Source: Faecalicatena contorta (GTDB taxonomy: Bacteria; Bacillota; Clostridia; Lachnospirales; Lachnospiraceae). From it: DNA of 64,000 bases. The stretch spans positions 635,334 through 699,333 of the forward strand of contig NZ_QGDS01000001.1 of the NCBI RefSeq assembly GCF_003149105.1, read 5' to 3'. The notes beneath the pieces are model-generated. The model did not search any database. It was not told the DNA's origin and was given only the letters and a program-made list of their open reading frames with translations. A program made the position numbers and the translations under genes. Shown here piece after piece: positions 55,544 to 63,686 of the stretch (positions are counted from its first letter, which is position 1; every line of letters begins with the position of its first letter).

Positions 55544-55828
55544 TTATTCCTTTTCCTCCCCGGGAAGATAATTTAAAAAGTAAATATAAATGTCTACAAT
55601 TGCCTGATACAGCTCTTCCGGGATCTCAGCCCCCAGCTCCAATTGGGTCAGCATCGTTGCCAGAGAATTGTCTTCGTAAACGGGTACCCCGTTTTCCTTT
55701 GCAATCTCAATCATTTTTTCCGCCATATACCCTATGCCGGATGCCACAATAACTGGAGATGCCTGCTTATTTTCATCATAAGTCAACGCAACTGCCTTTT
55801 GATTAAGTAATTCCTTAAATTCTGACAT
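55544..55828 (-). CDS. Free-standing FlhB C-terminal-like protein (FlhX/YlqH type)
   Basis: 94 residues from MSEFKELLNQ. The segment AVALTYDENKQASPVIVASG matches FlhB directly after its NPTH autocleavage site (AVALSYDTDKNNAPIVVAKG in FlhB here), and the rest (YMAEKMIEIAKENGVPVYED, ELGAEIPEELYQAIVDIYIY) follows the post-cleavage domain. There are no membrane helices. Homologues (YlqH, FlhX) are known in Firmicutes and elsewhere and can partly replace FlhB-CC. The start overlaps the preceding FliK-like gene by 14 bases, so the two are co-translated. Confidence 0.88.
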   Translation of the reverse strand: MSEFKELLNQKAVALTYDENKQASPVIVASGIGYMAEKMIEIAKENGVPVYEDNSLATMLTQLELGAEIPEELYQAIVDIYIYFLNYLPGEEKE

Positions 55829-57242
55829 TGACTGAATTCTTCCTTTCAAATATTTTAGGAAATGCGTCTGATATTGCTATGGATTCCTGACCGGTTTCTA
55901 CAAATATTTCCTCCGCCCTGATTCCATTTTCCGTCATAATTTTCGTGATATCTTCTGTGATTTTACGGCTCTTATCTTCCAGCTTTTCTGGACAATTCAA
56001 CTGCATTCTGATGTTTCCGTCCTGATAAACAAAGTACATATCAAAAAAGCCCACATCTTCAATATCAAATTTAATGAGGCCCTGCACCGCTCTTTTTCCT
56101 GGTTCCTTCTGTTCCCCCTGGCCCTGTGCATCAGGGTCCACCCACATTTCCGCAAACATGAGGCGTCCTCCCACCTGCAGCGGAAGCATCATATGCAATA
56201 CCGGCATATAAACACTTTCATTAAGCAGTATGGACTGCATGAGATTCTGAAACACAGCTTTCTGTTCAATCCCCGCTTCCCCTGCCATGCCGGCCCGGAC
56301 CAGTTCGGTAAACTTATTCATCCACTGATTCTCTTTTGAAACCTTTTCAAACTCAGTATTCGCCAGCACCTGAAACAGGACAGATGATTCAAAGCCCTGA
56401 AAATACTTCTGCATCCCCGGATACCGCAGCAGTTGTTCAAAGGAATCCAAAACCCTGTCCGGCATTCCATTCTCACAGCGCGCGGCATAGGACGCCAGAA
56501 GTGCCGCCAAATCCCTCATACTGCCTCTCTCATGGCTCCTTGATATGTAGAGGTTCAAAAAAGGCAGAACCTGTCCGCGGATTGTCTCCAGATTCTCCCT
56601 CATCTCTTTGCCGGGTGCATTATAATTAATTTGTCCTTCCAGTTGTTCCAGCCGTTCCCTTCCATCGGGATACATCTGTCCTTTTATCTGGTTCAGTGTC
56701 TGACGGATATTTTCCATAAGATGGGGTGTCTCTGCCATGTCTGTATACCGCCTCAGAAAATCGAGGATTCCCGCCTTAAGCTCCAGAGGACTGTTTGAAT
56801 TCATCACTTGCCTGAACAGTGAAAAAAAAGCTCCGCTGAAACGGACGGCAGCATTATTCTGTCCTTTCAGCAATCCTGGCAGCTCCTGAGGACGCACTTC
56901 TATCATACGAAGAAACTCAGCCAGATTCTTTGCAAAATCTTCCCCCATACCTGACTGTGCCAGTGTACCCATACCTCTCATAAATAACTTCGAAAACTCC
57001 TCAGCCATCCCAGGACTTTCCTTCATCTGCTGGATAAAAGTGCCATAATTTGATTCATACTGGAACTTCAGGCCTACATCCTGCCCTTGCGCAGAATCAC
57101 TCCTGGCATCCGGCTTCATAACCCTTTCCGGATTCACCTGTCCCTGGATAGACGGGTCAGTAGTCTTTACAGGATTTGCTCTTACCTGGTTTGAATTGTC
57201 GTATCCGGTCATCGGAGTTGTGACTTTTAAAATATTTGACAT
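55815..57242 (-). CDS. FliK-C-like large protein paired with the FlhB-like protein (YlqG-like)
   Basis: 475 residues from MSNILKVTTPMTGYDN, no signal peptide. Most of the protein is helical. The last 120 residues (MLPLQVGGRLMFAEMWVDP, then GFFDMYFVYQDGNIRMQLNC and ITKIMTENGIRAEEIFV) resemble by pattern the Flg_hook fold of FliK C-termini. In Bacillus the YlqH gene is preceded by a similarly placed large gene, ylqG. AGGTGA precedes the ATG at 57242. It shares a divergent intergenic region with cheA. The FliK-like interpretation is inference and needs a profile or structure comparison. Confidence 0.65.
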   Translation of the reverse strand: MSNILKVTTPMTGYDNSNQVRANPVKTTDPSIQGQVNPERVMKPDARSDSAQGQDVGLKFQYESNYGTFIQQMKESPGMAEEFSKLFMRGMGTLAQSGMGEDFAKNLAEFLRMIEVRPQELPGLLKGQNNAAVRFSGAFFSLFRQVMNSNSPLELKAGILDFLRRYTDMAETPHLMENIRQTLNQIKGQMYPDGRERLEQLEGQINYNAPGKEMRENLETIRGQVLPFLNLYISRSHERGSMRDLAALLASYAARCENGMPDRVLDSFEQLLRYPGMQKYFQGFESSVLFQVLANTEFEKVSKENQWMNKFTELVRAGMAGEAGIEQKAVFQNLMQSILLNESVYMPVLHMMLPLQVGGRLMFAEMWVDPDAQGQGEQKEPGKRAVQGLIKFDIEDVGFFDMYFVYQDGNIRMQLNCPEKLEDKSRKITEDITKIMTENGIRAEEIFVETGQESIAISDAFPKIFERKNSVNVRI

Positions 57243-57259
57243 TTTTTCACCTACCGTAA

Positions 57260-57286
57260 TTATTTTTCTGTCTTTTTTGTCGATAT
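57260..57286 (+). promoter_or_regulatory. Sigma-28 promoter of cheA-cheW-cheB
   Basis: Plus strand TTATTTTT, 11 bp, GTCGATAT. A TATAAT (57293-57298) lies just downstream and may provide a second, sigma-A start. The 176-base divergent region (57243-57418) holds no gene. Confidence 0.58.
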
Positions 57287-57418
57287 ATATGTTATAATGG
57301 GCGTATGTGTATAATGAATGATTCATTTTTTGTCCCAAAATATGTTAAGAGTACATTACCACACATTCCCTTCTGTTTGCAATATTTTTAACAAATATAA
57401 AATAAGGCGGTGCAAATT

Positions 57419-59482
57419 ATGGATAATACTACAGATAGCTTGCTCGAGACTTTTCTATTTGAGACAAACTCTCTTTTAGAGCAACTAGATGAAAGGCTTA
57501 TTAATGCTGAAAAGGATGGCAGCTTTACGGAAGACGACGTAAATGAAATTTTTCGAAGTATGCATACAATCAAAGGTTCTTCTGCCATGTTGGAGTTTCA
57601 CTCTTTAATGGAAGTAGCTCATCACATCGAAGACCTCTTTTTTTACATACGTGAAAACGGAATGGACACTTTAGACGACGAGCAGAAAAGTGATCTTTTT
57701 GACCTAATGTTTAAGTCCATGGACAGGCTCAGGGCCGATATCGTCCGTGTAGAGAATAGTCAACCTCTCGATTCAGATATTACATACTTTATAAACGAGA
57801 TCAATGGTTTCCTGAAAAGAATCCAAAAAGCAGGAGAAGCCAGTGTATCCGCATCTTCTCTCACTGCTTCTGCGGGCAATCTTTCGCTGGGTACCCAGTA
57901 CAAAACAGATGCACCTTACCTGCTCCAGGTTTTCTTTGAACCTGACTGTGGTATGGAGAATCTTCGTTCTTTCATGCTGGTAACCGCACTGGAAGAAAAG
58001 GATTTATCATTTCAATTTTTCCCGGAAGACGTGGAGACAAATTCACAAACCAAGATCATCATTGCAGAAAATGGCTTTATACTCGCATTTACTTCCGAAG
58101 AGGATGCAGAAAGTGCAATCCGGGTTTTAAAGAATACAAGTAACATCCATACATATGAATTAATCCCGAACGCAGTTGAAGTACAGAAATCAGAGACATC
58201 ACCGGCAGATACGGAGCATGAAAAAGGCCCCCAGACTGCCGCTGCTTCAGGTACCCAGCCTTCCGGTCCTTCTGCCACGCTTCCGTCCCATGCAAAGCAA
58301 AGCTTAATCAGCGTAAACCTGAGCAAGCTGGACAAGCTCATGGCAGTCGTTGGTGAGATTGTTATTACCGAATCTATGGTAATTGCCTCTCCTGAACTGC
58401 AAAATATAAAGCTGGATAATTTCCTGAAATCAGCACGCCAGCTCCGCAAGCTGACCGATGACCTGCAGGATATTGCAATGTCGCTGAGAATCGTTTCCGT
58501 TTCCAGTGTATTCCAAAAAATGAACCGTATTGTCCGGGATATGAAGAAGACATTAAATAAAGATGTCCGTCTGACGATCATCGGAGAAGATACGGAAGTA
58601 GATAAGACCATTGTGGACAGCATTTCAGATCCGATTATGCACATTGTCCGCAACTCTATGGACCACGGAATTGAAGATGACGTACAGGACAGACTGGATG
58701 CCGGAAAGGATGCACAGGCAGAGATTATACTTACCGCAAAGCATACGGGAAGTGAAGTCATTATTTCAGTAGAGGACGACGGCAAAGGTATGGATGCGAC
58801 TGCCATCCTTGCAAAAGCAAGCCGCGCCGGTCTTTTGACAAAACCAGAGGAGGAGTATTCCAGAAAAGAAATTCTTTCTCTGCTTATGCTTCCAGGATTT
58901 TCCACCAACTCTGAAGTCACCGAGTTCTCAGGCAGAGGAGTAGGGCTGGATGTTGTCCGCAAGAATGTGGAAGCAATCGGCGGTGTGATTAGTATTACCA
59001 GTGAAAAGGGCAAAGGAAGCTGTACGACCCTGAAGCTTCCGCTGACACTTGCAATTGTGGATGGTATGGAAATCTCCATAGGAGGAAACATATTTACAAT
59101 TCCCATTGCCAATATCAGACAGTCCTTTAAAGCTACAAATGACGACATTATTTTAGATGCTTCCGGTCATGAGATTATAAAATGTATGGATGAATTCTTC
59201 CCTATTGTCCGCATCCGTGATTTATTCCAGATGCAGGATGGGTTCACCGATATCAGTGAAGGTATTATTATGTGGGTAGAGGCAAGTGACAAATCCTACT
59301 GTATCTTCGTAGACCAGCTAATTGGGGAACAGCAGGTTGTGGTTAAGCCATTTCCTCCATACCTTAACAACTTTAATATTAAGCGCTCCGGCATCAGCGG
59401 CTGTACTGTTCTTGGCGATGGTAACATCAGCATCATTTTAGATGTTGCCAACATGTATACTGCAGCACAGGAGATGTTTTAG
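57419..59482 (+). CDS. cheA: Chemotaxis histidine kinase CheA
   Basis: 687 residues. The P1 HPt domain has phospho-acceptor His49 (RSMHTIKGSSAM). The P2 region (about 155-245) binds CheY/CheB. P3 dimerisation (about 290-360), P4 kinase (N box HIVRNSMDHGIEDD, G1 VEDDGKGMD, G2 GRGVGLDVVR) and P5 CheW-like domain (about 545-685) follow. It receives receptor signals through CheW and phosphorylates CheY and CheB. The ATG at 57419 has AAGGCGG eight bases upstream; a GTG nine bases earlier is less likely. Confidence 0.97.
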   Translation: MDNTTDSLLETFLFETNSLLEQLDERLINAEKDGSFTEDDVNEIFRSMHTIKGSSAMLEFHSLMEVAHHIEDLFFYIRENGMDTLDDEQKSDLFDLMFKSMDRLRADIVRVENSQPLDSDITYFINEINGFLKRIQKAGEASVSASSLTASAGNLSLGTQYKTDAPYLLQVFFEPDCGMENLRSFMLVTALEEKDLSFQFFPEDVETNSQTKIIIAENGFILAFTSEEDAESAIRVLKNTSNIHTYELIPNAVEVQKSETSPADTEHEKGPQTAAASGTQPSGPSATLPSHAKQSLISVNLSKLDKLMAVVGEIVITESMVIASPELQNIKLDNFLKSARQLRKLTDDLQDIAMSLRIVSVSSVFQKMNRIVRDMKKTLNKDVRLTIIGEDTEVDKTIVDSISDPIMHIVRNSMDHGIEDDVQDRLDAGKDAQAEIILTAKHTGSEVIISVEDDGKGMDATAILAKASRAGLLTKPEEEYSRKEILSLLMLPGFSTNSEVTEFSGRGVGLDVVRKNVEAIGGVISITSEKGKGSCTTLKLPLTLAIVDGMEISIGGNIFTIPIANIRQSFKATNDDIILDASGHEIIKCMDEFFPIVRIRDLFQMQDGFTDISEGIIMWVEASDKSYCIFVDQLIGEQQVVVKPFPPYLNNFNIKRSGISGCTVLGDGNISIILDVANMYTAAQEMF

Positions 59483-59487
59483 ACAAC

Positions 59488-59534
59488 GGTCATGCAGAGC
59501 ATGACCCGCGCCCCGCAGAAAGTGTGCCGGGGCG
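59488..59534 (+). promoter_or_regulatory. Two tandem hairpins between cheA and cheW
   Basis: First hairpin GGTCATGC, loop AGA, GCATGACC (59488-59506). Second hairpin CGCCCCG, 12-nt loop, CGGGGCG (59509-59534). There is no T-run. They may adjust the cheA:cheW ratio by mRNA stability or processing (inference). Confidence 0.6.
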
Positions 59535-59563
59535 TACTTGATAAAATGATTGGAGGTTTGATT

Positions 59564-60022
59564 ATGTCAGACACAGCAGTGGTAAATAATATAGAAGAAG
59601 TGCAGGAGGAAACTGCCCGTTTTCTTACTTTCACATCGGACAATCTGGTTTTCGGAGTCAGTACAGACAACGTAATTGAGATTATTACAAATTATATGAT
59701 CCGTCCTCTTCCAATGGTACCGGATTACATTCGCGGCGTCATCAATCTCCGCGGACAGATTATCCCGGTTATGGATATGAGGCTTAGGCTTGGTAAGCCT
59801 TTTATGGAATATACTTCCTCTACCTGTATCATTATTCTGGAGATAGATTCCATCCGCATCGGAATTGTGGTAGATTCCGTTTTACAGGTGCAGAATATCA
59901 ACACCAGCCTTGCATCACCTATTCCTATTGAGAACCGTCAGGAGCTTACAAATTTCATGCTTTCCCTGGAAGACGGCACTGTAGTTCTTTTTCTGGATTG
60001 CGAAGCAATTATCAGGGCTTAG
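59564..60022 (+). CDS. cheW: Chemotaxis coupling protein CheW
   Basis: 152 residues from MSDTAVV, with TGGAGG eight bases upstream. Conserved VFGVSTDNVIEII, VPDYIRGVINLRGQIIPVMD and the SH3-like folds of CheW. It links receptors to CheA. It lies 81 bases after cheA, with two hairpins in the gap. Confidence 0.96.
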   Translation: MSDTAVVNNIEEVQEETARFLTFTSDNLVFGVSTDNVIEIITNYMIRPLPMVPDYIRGVINLRGQIIPVMDMRLRLGKPFMEYTSSTCIIILEIDSIRIGIVVDSVLQVQNINTSLASPIPIENRQELTNFMLSLEDGTVVLFLDCEAIIRA

Positions 60023-60088
60023 TTTACCCGTTCACGCTTCTTACTCCCGTAAAAATTTCAAAAAATATAACATGCTTTACAAATACAT

Positions 60089-60129
60089 ATTGCCTGTCAC
60101 TTATCAGAGATGATAAGACGGCAGGCAAT
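60089..60129 (+). promoter_or_regulatory. Long stem-loop before cheB
   Basis: ATTGCCTGTCACTTATCA (60089-60106) and TGATAAGACGGCAGGCAAT (60111-60129) pair over about 17 positions with one internal mismatch and a GAGA tetraloop. It ends 25 bases before the cheB start. No T-run follows, so it is not a normal terminator; attenuation or mRNA protection is possible. Confidence 0.62.
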
Positions 60130-60154
60130 TAAACTGATTGGAAAGGAGCTCATC

Positions 60155-61201
60155 ATGGCTGCTAACAACATAATAAAGGTTTTTGTCATAGATGATTCTC
60201 TTGTCTTTGACAAGTTTTTATCTCAGGAGCTTCCAAAAGTCAATCCGAATATACAGGTTATTGGGTACAGTACTGACCCGCTTGATGCTTTGCGTAAAAT
60301 TCCCCAGTTAAAACCGGATGTCATCACATTGGATGTAGAAATGCCGAGAATGGACGGAATATCGTTTCTGAAGGAGTTGCTTCCAAAGCACCCTATTCCG
60401 GTGATCCTGGCATCTTCGCTGAATGTAGATGTATTTGATGCGCTCTCCTATGGTGCGGTAGATTTTGTTAAGAAACCGGATATGAGCCGCAACTACAATG
60501 CCCAGGTATTTGCACAGAGTCTTGTTTCGAAGATTATCATTGCATCCCGTGCTACGGTACACCAGCCGGAAGTACCCTCTCCCCAGACAACTTCTTCTTC
60601 GCATACAGCAACCCCTTTGTCTTACTCTTCCATGCTGATTGCCATCGGCGCTTCTACAGGAGGTACAGAAGCAACTGTACAAATCCTCAAAGAACTCCCA
60701 GGTAACCTGCCAGGTATCCTAATAACCCAGCATATGCCGGAAGGATTCACAAAAATGTACGCTGACCGCCTGAACAAGCTATGTCAGATGGAAGTAAGGG
60801 AAGCAAAAGATGGGGATATCATCCATCCAGGACTTGCATTGGTAGCTCCCGGAGGTGATTTGCAAATGAAGGTGGTGCGTGACGGTAACCAATACCGCAT
60901 CCGGTGCTATCCCGGGGAGAAAGTAAATGGACACCGTCCTTCTGTGGATGTACTTTTCCATTCTGTTGCCGAAACAGCCGGACAGAAAGCCGTTGGCATT
61001 ATACTGACCGGAATGGGACAGGACGGAGCACAGGGTCTGCTCCATATGCGTAAAAGCGGAGCATATACGATTGGTCAGGACAAAGAGTCCTGTGTTGTAT
61101 ACGGAATGCCTATGGTAGCGCATCAGATAGGCGGCGTAACCACACAGGCCTCCTGCCAGAATATTGCAAGTGTATTAATGACATATTTGAGAAAATTATA
61201 A
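60155..61201 (+). CDS. cheB: Receptor methylesterase/response regulator CheB
   Basis: 348 residues from MAANNIIKV, with AAAGGAG before the ATG. A receiver domain (VIDDS, phospho-acceptor Asp60 in ITLDVEMPRMDG) and a C-terminal methylesterase domain with the catalytic Ser in AIGASTGGTEA, His in ITQHMPEGF and Asp in TGMGQDGAQG. It demethylates and deamidates receptors, opposing CheR. It ends the cheA-cheW-cheB unit. Confidence 0.97.
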   Translation: MAANNIIKVFVIDDSLVFDKFLSQELPKVNPNIQVIGYSTDPLDALRKIPQLKPDVITLDVEMPRMDGISFLKELLPKHPIPVILASSLNVDVFDALSYGAVDFVKKPDMSRNYNAQVFAQSLVSKIIIASRATVHQPEVPSPQTTSSSHTATPLSYSSMLIAIGASTGGTEATVQILKELPGNLPGILITQHMPEGFTKMYADRLNKLCQMEVREAKDGDIIHPGLALVAPGGDLQMKVVRDGNQYRIRCYPGEKVNGHRPSVDVLFHSVAETAGQKAVGIILTGMGQDGAQGLLHMRKSGAYTIGQDKESCVVYGMPMVAHQIGGVTTQASCQNIASVLMTYLRKL

Positions 61202-61217
61202 AAATAAATATGCACCA

Positions 61218-61700
61218 TCAGATGCCGGTAGAAATACCGGCATCTATTTTGGCATCAATATCTGCTGAAGCCGTTCCCGCTCCTGCTCCCGTCTGCACTT
61301 CCGCAGGCAGAGCTATATTTGGCACAGCCGGATTCAAAGCAGAAGAACCTGCGCTAATGTATGGATGATTATCATAATGTTTCTGAAACCGGAAATTATG
61401 ATGCATATTCTCCAGCTCCCCTTCTGCCCGGATACTGGAGTCGGCACTGAGACGTTTCGACCTCATCCGCTTCAATTCTGTTTTTAAAGCCAGCTCTTCT
61501 CTGCGCTCTTCTGCCTTTTCTGCCCGTCTGCTGCGCAATTTTACAATCTCTTCTTCATTCAACCTCCGGATTTTCCTATTTCCTCTCTGCAGTAGTTTCT
61601 GCATAGAAGCAATCGCCGCCCTGGCTTTTGCACGGTCCTCTTCCTCTCCAAAACAGGAAGTCATCCGTAATTCTGAAATGCTGCGCCGCGCCGTTGCCAT
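61218..61700 (-). CDS. Unknown basic helical protein, second of a pair divergent from flagellin (possible frameshift product)
   Basis: 160 residues if translated from the ATG that overlaps the upstream stop (TAATG). The frame is open further upstream to an ATG at 61751. It is helical and rich in Arg, Glu and Lys (KLRSRRAEKAEERREELALK), with a Gly/Ala tail. No family was recognised. Read together with the preceding ORF it would give one protein of about 250 residues if one base were gained or lost near 61715. The sequence TKAQVWDVMATARRSISELR would then read continuously. Expression from the sigma-28 promoter at 62023-62049 is expected. Confidence 0.55.
   Translation of the reverse strand: MATARRSISELRMTSCFGEEEDRAKARAAIASMQKLLQRGNRKIRRLNEEEIVKLRSRRAEKAEERREELALKTELKRMRSKRLSADSSIRAEGELENMHHNFRFQKHYDNHPYISAGSSALNPAVPNIALPAEVQTGAGAGTASADIDAKIDAGISTGI
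61221..61244. terminator. Hairpin at the cheB 3' end
   Basis: Perfect 10-bp stem GATGCCGGTA and TACCGGCATC with a GAAA tetraloop, followed by TATTTT on the plus strand. It lies within the last codons of the convergent gene 61218-61700. The weak T-run makes termination likely but not certain. Confidence 0.6.
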
Positions 61701-61993
61701 TACATCCCATACCTGGCTTTGGTAGAAGCCGTTGCCAGCCTTGTATAACATCCGGCCACAGAATAGGACGGTGAGGAAGACGACTTGAACTTAGAAGCAG
61801 GGGATGTATCTGATTCAGCAGAAAAATAGGAAGTCAGGCTGGAGTCAAGCTCTACCCGGTCCCTCCCGCGGGACACTGCCCCGGCCTCTATATGGCCCCC
61901 CGCCTCCGGTAAAGACTTCTCGGCACAAGATATGTCGTTACTCCCCGCATAGGAGGGCAGGGAAACATTTCTTTGATTTATTACGCGATTCAT
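61700..61993 (-). CDS. Small Ser-rich protein divergent from flagellin (first of pair)
   Basis: 97 residues from MNRVINQRNVSLPS, with AAGGAGG before the ATG. Ser-rich (20 or more Ser), no membrane segment; no family recognised. It ends in TAATG, overlapping the next gene by one base. It is transcribed from a sigma-28-type promoter located back-to-back with the flagellin promoter, so it is probably a late flagellar gene. A frameshift joining it with the next gene is possible. Confidence 0.55.
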   Translation of the reverse strand: MNRVINQRNVSLPSYAGSNDISCAEKSLPEAGGHIEAGAVSRGRDRVELDSSLTSYFSAESDTSPASKFKSSSSPSYSVAGCYTRLATASTKARYGM

Positions 61994-62022
61994 AAGGCGC
62001 CTCCTTCAAGGTTATACTATAG

Positions 62023-62049
62023 TTATCGTTTCCTTTCTTAAAAACTTAA
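62023..62049 (-). promoter_or_regulatory. Sigma-28 promoter of the unknown gene pair
   Basis: Minus strand TTAAGTTT, 11 bp, AACGATAA. The -35 matches 7 of 8 bases of TAAAGTTT and the -10 matches 6 of 8. It lies 30 bp before the start at 61993. Confidence 0.72.
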
Positions 62050-62110
62050 TCGTATTGCATCTCTTATACCATAATCCCCCAAAATTTTAAAAAGTTTTTC
62101 ATTTTTTTAC

Positions 62111-62137
62111 TTATGTTTCTTTCTAATCTGACGATAT
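62111..62137 (+). promoter_or_regulatory. Sigma-28 promoter of flagellin
   Basis: Plus strand TTATGTTT, 11 bp, GACGATAT. Transcription would start near 62144 and give a leader of about 147 nt. The 297-base gap 61994-62290 otherwise holds only the divergent promoter and this leader. Confidence 0.8.
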
Positions 62138-62244
62138 TGTAATTGAGCATAATAAATGAGCGCTTCTTATTTATTCATGTTTGACGCGTCACTATTATTT
62201 TATTACATTTTCTTCCCAACGATAGGCCATCTCAGGGAAGAATA

Positions 62245-62282
62245 CCCAAGGGCAAGGAAGCCCGGGAATTATTTCAAGGAGG
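62245..62282 (+). promoter_or_regulatory. Probable CsrA-binding hairpin and Shine-Dalgarno in the flagellin leader
   Basis: GGGC, loop AAGGAA, GCCC (62250-62263) presents GGA in the loop; CCC (62245-62247) and GGG (62264-62266) can extend the stem. A second GGA lies in the Shine-Dalgarno AAGGAGG (62276-62282). Two sites, one over the ribosome binding site, match the known Bacillus hag arrangement. Confidence 0.66.
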
Positions 62283-62290
62283 AAATACAT

Positions 62291-63637
62291 ATGAGAATTC
62301 AACACAATATCGCGGCTTTAAATTCATACCGCAACTTAACAGGAAACAACAATGCAGTAGGCAAAAACCTGGAAAAATTATCTTCCGGATATAGAATCAA
62401 CCGTGCAGGTGATGACGCAGCGGGACTTGCTATTTCTGAAAAAATGCGTGCTCAGATCACAGGTCTTGAGACAGCACAGAAGAATGCTAACGATGGTATT
62501 TCTTTAGTACAGACAGCAGAAGGTGCTTTGACAGAAGTTCACTCTATGCTGAACCGTATGGTAGAGCTGGCTGACCAGTCTGCAAACGGAACTTATGACA
62601 ATGCTACAGACCGTTCAAATCTTCAGAAAGAATTGAACTCTCTGAAATCCGAGATTGACCGTATTTCAGAAGGAACAAATTTCAATGGGATTAACCTTTT
62701 AGATGGCTCTTTAGGTGGCGGTAGCTCAGTATTGGGTGGTGCAGATATTGCAGTAGGCAAGTCTCTTGGTACAGCAGGGCTCACTGGCGGTACAGCTGCA
62801 GCGGACGACAAATTTATCGTTTCTTCTTGGGGTGCAATTAATGGTGGCAACGGCAATTACACCATTGCAACTGGAACTATCGCTGCTGATGGCTCATTCA
62901 CGGCTGGAGAAGCTACAACTGATAGAGATATTATCATAACACGTGAATATGATGTTACAGATGATGATGGTAATACTGTAACAAAACAAGAAAATTTTGT
63001 TTTAAAGTTAGATGATGTTTTATCAGGCGTTACTAAAGATGGTAAAGCAAAAACAGCTGGTTCTACTGTGTCTGGTCAGGATCTTAATATTTCAGCAGAT
63101 GGAGATGTATATACTCTCGACTTAACTTCTGCCGGGCTTGGAAAAATCCAATTATCCGCAGTCGCTGCTGGCGCAGATACTGATATTTTAGGAGCACTTA
63201 ATGGAGCAACCACTACTATAACAGAAGCTTCTGGAAGTGGTGCACTTACATTACAGATTGGTGATACTGCTCAAGACTTTAATCAACTTTCAGTTAGCAT
63301 TGGAGATATGAGTTCACGTGCGTTAGGTCTTAATACTGTTGATATCAGCACACAGGCGGGGGCAAAATCAGCTGTAGATGCAATTAAGAACGCAATCAAC
63401 TCTGTATCTTCTACACGTGGTGATCTTGGCGCTATCCAGAACCGTCTGGAACACACCATCAACAACTTGAGTGTAACAACAGAGAACATGACTGCTGCCG
63501 AAAGCCGTATCCGTGACGTTGACATGGCTAAAGAAATGATGAGCTACACAAAGAATAACATTCTTGTACAGGCTTCTCAGGCTATGCTTGCACAGGCTAA
63601 CCAGATTCCTCAGGGAGTTCTTCAGTTATTACAGTAA
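62291..63637 (+). CDS. fliC: Flagellin
   Basis: 448 residues from MRIQHNIAALNSYRNL; an upstream in-frame ATG at 62156 is rejected because AAGGAGG lies 8 bases before 62291. The N-terminal D0/D1 (about 1-145) and C-terminal D1/D0 (about 365-448; AESRIRDVDMAKEMM, NQIPQGVLQLLQ) are conserved. The central part (about 146-360) is variable and somewhat AT-rich. Residues matching the TLR5 contacts are kept (Arg89, Leu93, Glu121). Synthesis is probably under sigma-28 and CsrA/FliW; FliS is the export chaperone. Confidence 0.97.
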   Translation: MRIQHNIAALNSYRNLTGNNNAVGKNLEKLSSGYRINRAGDDAAGLAISEKMRAQITGLETAQKNANDGISLVQTAEGALTEVHSMLNRMVELADQSANGTYDNATDRSNLQKELNSLKSEIDRISEGTNFNGINLLDGSLGGGSSVLGGADIAVGKSLGTAGLTGGTAAADDKFIVSSWGAINGGNGNYTIATGTIAADGSFTAGEATTDRDIIITREYDVTDDDGNTVTKQENFVLKLDDVLSGVTKDGKAKTAGSTVSGQDLNISADGDVYTLDLTSAGLGKIQLSAVAAGADTDILGALNGATTTITEASGSGALTLQIGDTAQDFNQLSVSIGDMSSRALGLNTVDISTQAGAKSAVDAIKNAINSVSSTRGDLGAIQNRLEHTINNLSVTTENMTAAESRIRDVDMAKEMMSYTKNNILVQASQAMLAQANQIPQGVLQLLQ

Positions 63638-63658
63638 GTTTATAATGTTTATTACAAA

Positions 63659-63686
63659 ATGCTGCCCAACCTGGGCAGCATTTTTT
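63659..63686 (+). terminator. Rho-independent terminator of flagellin
   Basis: GCTGCCC (63661-63667) and GGGCAGC (63673-63679), extendable by outer A-T pairs, followed by TTTTTT (63681-63686), 22 bases after the stop. Confidence 0.92.

Noticed and set aside
58012..59148. Long minus-strand ORF (378 residues) opposite cheA
   Set aside because: The complementary strand encodes a full CheA with all motifs; the minus product is Ser/Leu-rich without a recognisable domain.
62156..62290. Upstream in-frame ATG extending flagellin by 45 residues
   Set aside because: Flagellins begin with MRIxHN; the extension covers the leader with the GGA hairpin and Shine-Dalgarno.
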